Part shown: positions 9,041-10,637 of the stretch, in pieces | How positions within the stretch are numbered: the stretch's first letter is position 1 | How the letters are laid out: each line of letters starts with the position of its first letter | Program-made: the position numbers and the translations under genes | The notes under the pieces: generated by a model | Told to the model about the DNA's origin: nothing | Databases searched by the model: none | What the model saw: the letters and a program-made list of their open reading frames with translations, nothing else | NCBI GenBank assembly: GCA_910592005.1 | Contig: CAJVPP010003827.1 | Span: 1 to 10,637 of the forward strand | Direction of reading: 5' to 3' | DNA from: Funneliformis mosseae | Lineage: Eukaryota > Glomeromycota > Glomeromycetes > Glomerales > Glomeraceae | Length of the DNA: 10,637 nucleotides

Positions 9041-9130
9041 TACAGTTAGATCTCTTAAAATAATTCAAATAAAGTGATAATTATATAAAGGTGTAACTAT
9101 AATTATTGAACCTTTATACAATCACTATTA
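9041..9130. repeat. Imperfect hairpin, possible mariner-type terminal repeat remnant
   Basis: AGTGATAATTATATAAAGGT (9073-9092) is nearly the reverse complement of ACCTTTATACAATCACT (9110-9126), with a three-base gap. The hairpin is preceded by TACAGTTAGATCTC (9041-9054), which has the look of a TA target site plus a Tc1/mariner-like terminus. A related motif, AAGTGACTATATAAAG, follows at 9147-9162. No transposase and no second end are visible, so this is a solo relic at best. Confidence 0.3.
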
Positions 9131-9771
9131 TATAATAAATTATATGAAGTGACTATATAAAGTTTATCTTATATAAAATTATTTTATTAACCATTTATTT
9201 AATATATATATTAAAATTATTAAACTGTTAATAAATATATTAATATGCTAATTGAATGCTAAATATATTAATTTTCACAAATATTAAAAAAATAGTTTAT
9301 AGAAATTTGATAAGTTCAAGTTGTTGTATAATATTAAAATATTTTTTAAATACTTGCATATTAATGATTATCATATTTATTTAATACTTTAAAATTTCTT
9401 TATAATATTATTAAATCTCTTTAAATACATATCTTTAAAATTATAATAAAAAGTAAATGTATATTTAGAGAAAAAAATTTATTATATAATTTCTATATAT
9501 TTAAAATTAAATAAAAATATGTATTTGAAGAAAAAATATATAATATATATATTTAAAGAAAATGCATTAAGATAGATTTGATTATATTATATAAATAAAA
9601 TTTATAATTTTTTTTATATTAATTTTTTTCTTAATAAAATTTAATTATAATTAAATAATATATTAATAATTCAAATAAAAGATATTTGATAGATTCAAAA
9701 ATATTAAAATATTTTTTAATTATCCTAATTTATTTATTTTTAATTTTTATAAGAAAATAATATTTCTAAAA

Positions 9772-9903
9772 CTATAGGGATTTCCTATAAATACTAATAC
9801 CATCTGTAACATCAAGAATAAGATTAATTTTATTGTCACTTATATTTATATCAATTTCCTTATCAGCTTTCTCAGCTTTTTCATTTATATTAAAAAAATA
9901 GAA
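9772..9903 (-). pseudogene. Short coding-like remnant, unidentified
   Basis: On the minus strand an open run of 43 codons ends at TAG (9774-9772) and reads NINEKAEKADKEIDINISDN followed by KINLILDVTDGISIYRKSL. It has no usable ATG and no matching neighbour frame, and the mixed charged and hydrophobic composition is unlike the translation of the surrounding A/T runs. It may be the tail of a decayed gene, perhaps the same one as the remnant at 10256-10456. I do not recognise the family. Confidence 0.3.
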
Positions 9904-10255
9904 TTAATATTTAGTAATATTAACATAATAAAACAAGAGTGTATAAAAAGCTTTGAAATTTTATTTTTTGCATTTATTACGTAAGAATACGAGAAAATTT
10001 AACAAAAAATCCGTTAAATCAATAAATTCTAATGAGAAAATTTGGTGAAAAATCCTTTAAGAATAGGATTTATTCTTATATGATAAATATAATGATTATA
10101 TAGTAAAAATTTTTTGTTAATTACATATAGATTAGTCATATGATATAATTAATACAATTAATTAATTATAATACCATATATCATTTATTTAGTGATTTTT
10201 ATTAGATATTTTTAATTTTCTATATTAGTTTTCGTTAATGCGTCTTCAATAAAAC

Positions 10256-10456
10256 CTAAAATGAATATACTACAAGAATAATTTGACCTGTCAAAGATCT
10301 ATTCAATATAATATCTTCTTTAACTATTTTGCATAAAATCAAATTATCCAACAATAAAAACGCATTATCTTTAGTTTTTCAATTTCCTTGTAAATTTTTC
10401 TTAATATATTGCCAAATAACTAAAATGACTTTTTTACATCTTTCGCCTATGATTGT
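10256..10456 (-). pseudogene. Decayed coding remnant, unidentified
   Basis: The minus strand reads as protein for 67 codons in one frame, with a single internal TGA (10381-10379) and a terminal TAG (10258-10256). Upstream of the TGA is TIIGERCKKVILVIWQYIKK. Downstream is KTKDNAFLLLDNLILCKIVK, then EDIILNRSLTGQIILVVYSF. In DNA this AT-rich, such a long run with one stop and balanced residues suggests a former gene. There is no start codon in a sensible place and no recognisable domain, so it could also be chance. Confidence 0.35.
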
Positions 10457-10564
10457 CTAAATATATTTACAACATTATTTTTAGTTATTTATTATTATTT
10501 CTCTATTTTAGTAATTACATTTATAATTTTTTTTTAAATTTTTTTCTTTCTCCCTTTTGCAAAA

Positions 10565-10637
10565 ATGCCCAAAAAAACAGAAAGAAAGAATACCAACCGC
10601 GGCCGCTCGGCGTCGCCAATATCAGACAAAATACCAA
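10565..10637 (+). CDS. N-terminus of an unidentified protein (partial)
   Basis: The ATG at 10565 follows a long pyrimidine-rich tract and opens a frame of 24 codons that runs off the window: MPKKTERKNTNRGRSASPIS and so on. The start is strongly basic and Ser/Pro-rich, which would suit a disordered or nuclear-targeted N-terminus. Base composition changes abruptly from nearly pure A/T to a GC-rich run at 10597-10616 inside the frame, as expected at a gene start in this genome. No domain is visible in this short piece, so no function is proposed. Confidence 0.5.
   Translation, partial: MPKKTERKNTNRGRSASPISDKIP

Larger units (their letters stand above)
8325..10255. other. Extremely AT-rich intergenic region
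   Basis: About 1.9 kb of A/T-dominated sequence with no intact gene and no tRNA seen. The left end must hold the promoter of the CEP120-like gene. The interior has many poly(A)/poly(T) and TA runs, a loose repetition of TGTATTT..GAAAAAA..TATATAAT motifs around 9456-9560, one imperfect hairpin (9041-9130) and a short coding-like minus-strand remnant (9772-9903), both listed separately. Confidence 0.7.

Overview
The window looks like nuclear DNA of a very AT-rich fungus. Genes carry short spliceosomal introns (about 60-120 bp, one of about 310 bp) with GT..AG ends, use the standard code and lie in a compact mix of orientations, separated by long AT-rich gaps. Base composition, intron style and the protein set fit an arbuscular mycorrhizal (Glomeromycotina, Rhizophagus-like) genome. 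That placement is an inference from recognition, not a search result.

Left third (1-3342). Bases 1-983 form a large imperfect inverted repeat, with arms 1-435 and 514-983 around a 78-bp spacer. Each arm carries the same upstream DNA plus the N-terminal exon of one gene family, so two copies stand head to head. The left copy runs off the window. The right copy continues as a decayed four-exon gene (822-2104) that would have encoded a membrane-anchored protein with a single-motif aspartic-protease-like domain (VDTGAPHTILP). Its introns are still recognisable, but the reading frame is broken many times. About 1.2 kb of featureless AT-rich DNA follows.

Middle (3343-8324). Three intact housekeeping-type genes are packed together. 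Ribosomal protein eL18 (minus strand, four exons, the first holding only the ATG) and proteasome subunit beta7/PSMB4 (plus strand, six exons) are divergent, with start codons 200 bp apart. The proteasome gene converges tail to tail, with a 108-bp gap, on a CEP120-like centriole protein gene (minus strand, two exons, 808 aa).

Right part (8325-10637). Here lie over 2 kb of extremely AT-rich DNA. It holds an imperfect hairpin that could be a mariner-type terminal repeat, and two stretches of minus-strand DNA that still read as protein with few stops and are probably remains of decayed coding sequence. The first 24 codons of an unidentified plus-strand gene begin at 10565 and run off the end.

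The three intact genes do not form a pathway. eL18 and the proteasome subunit may share a promoter region and are both constitutive protein-turnover genes. The points of most interest are the palindromic head-to-head gene pair with its eroded protease-like copy, and a full-length CEP120 homologue in a fungus that is probably non-flagellate.
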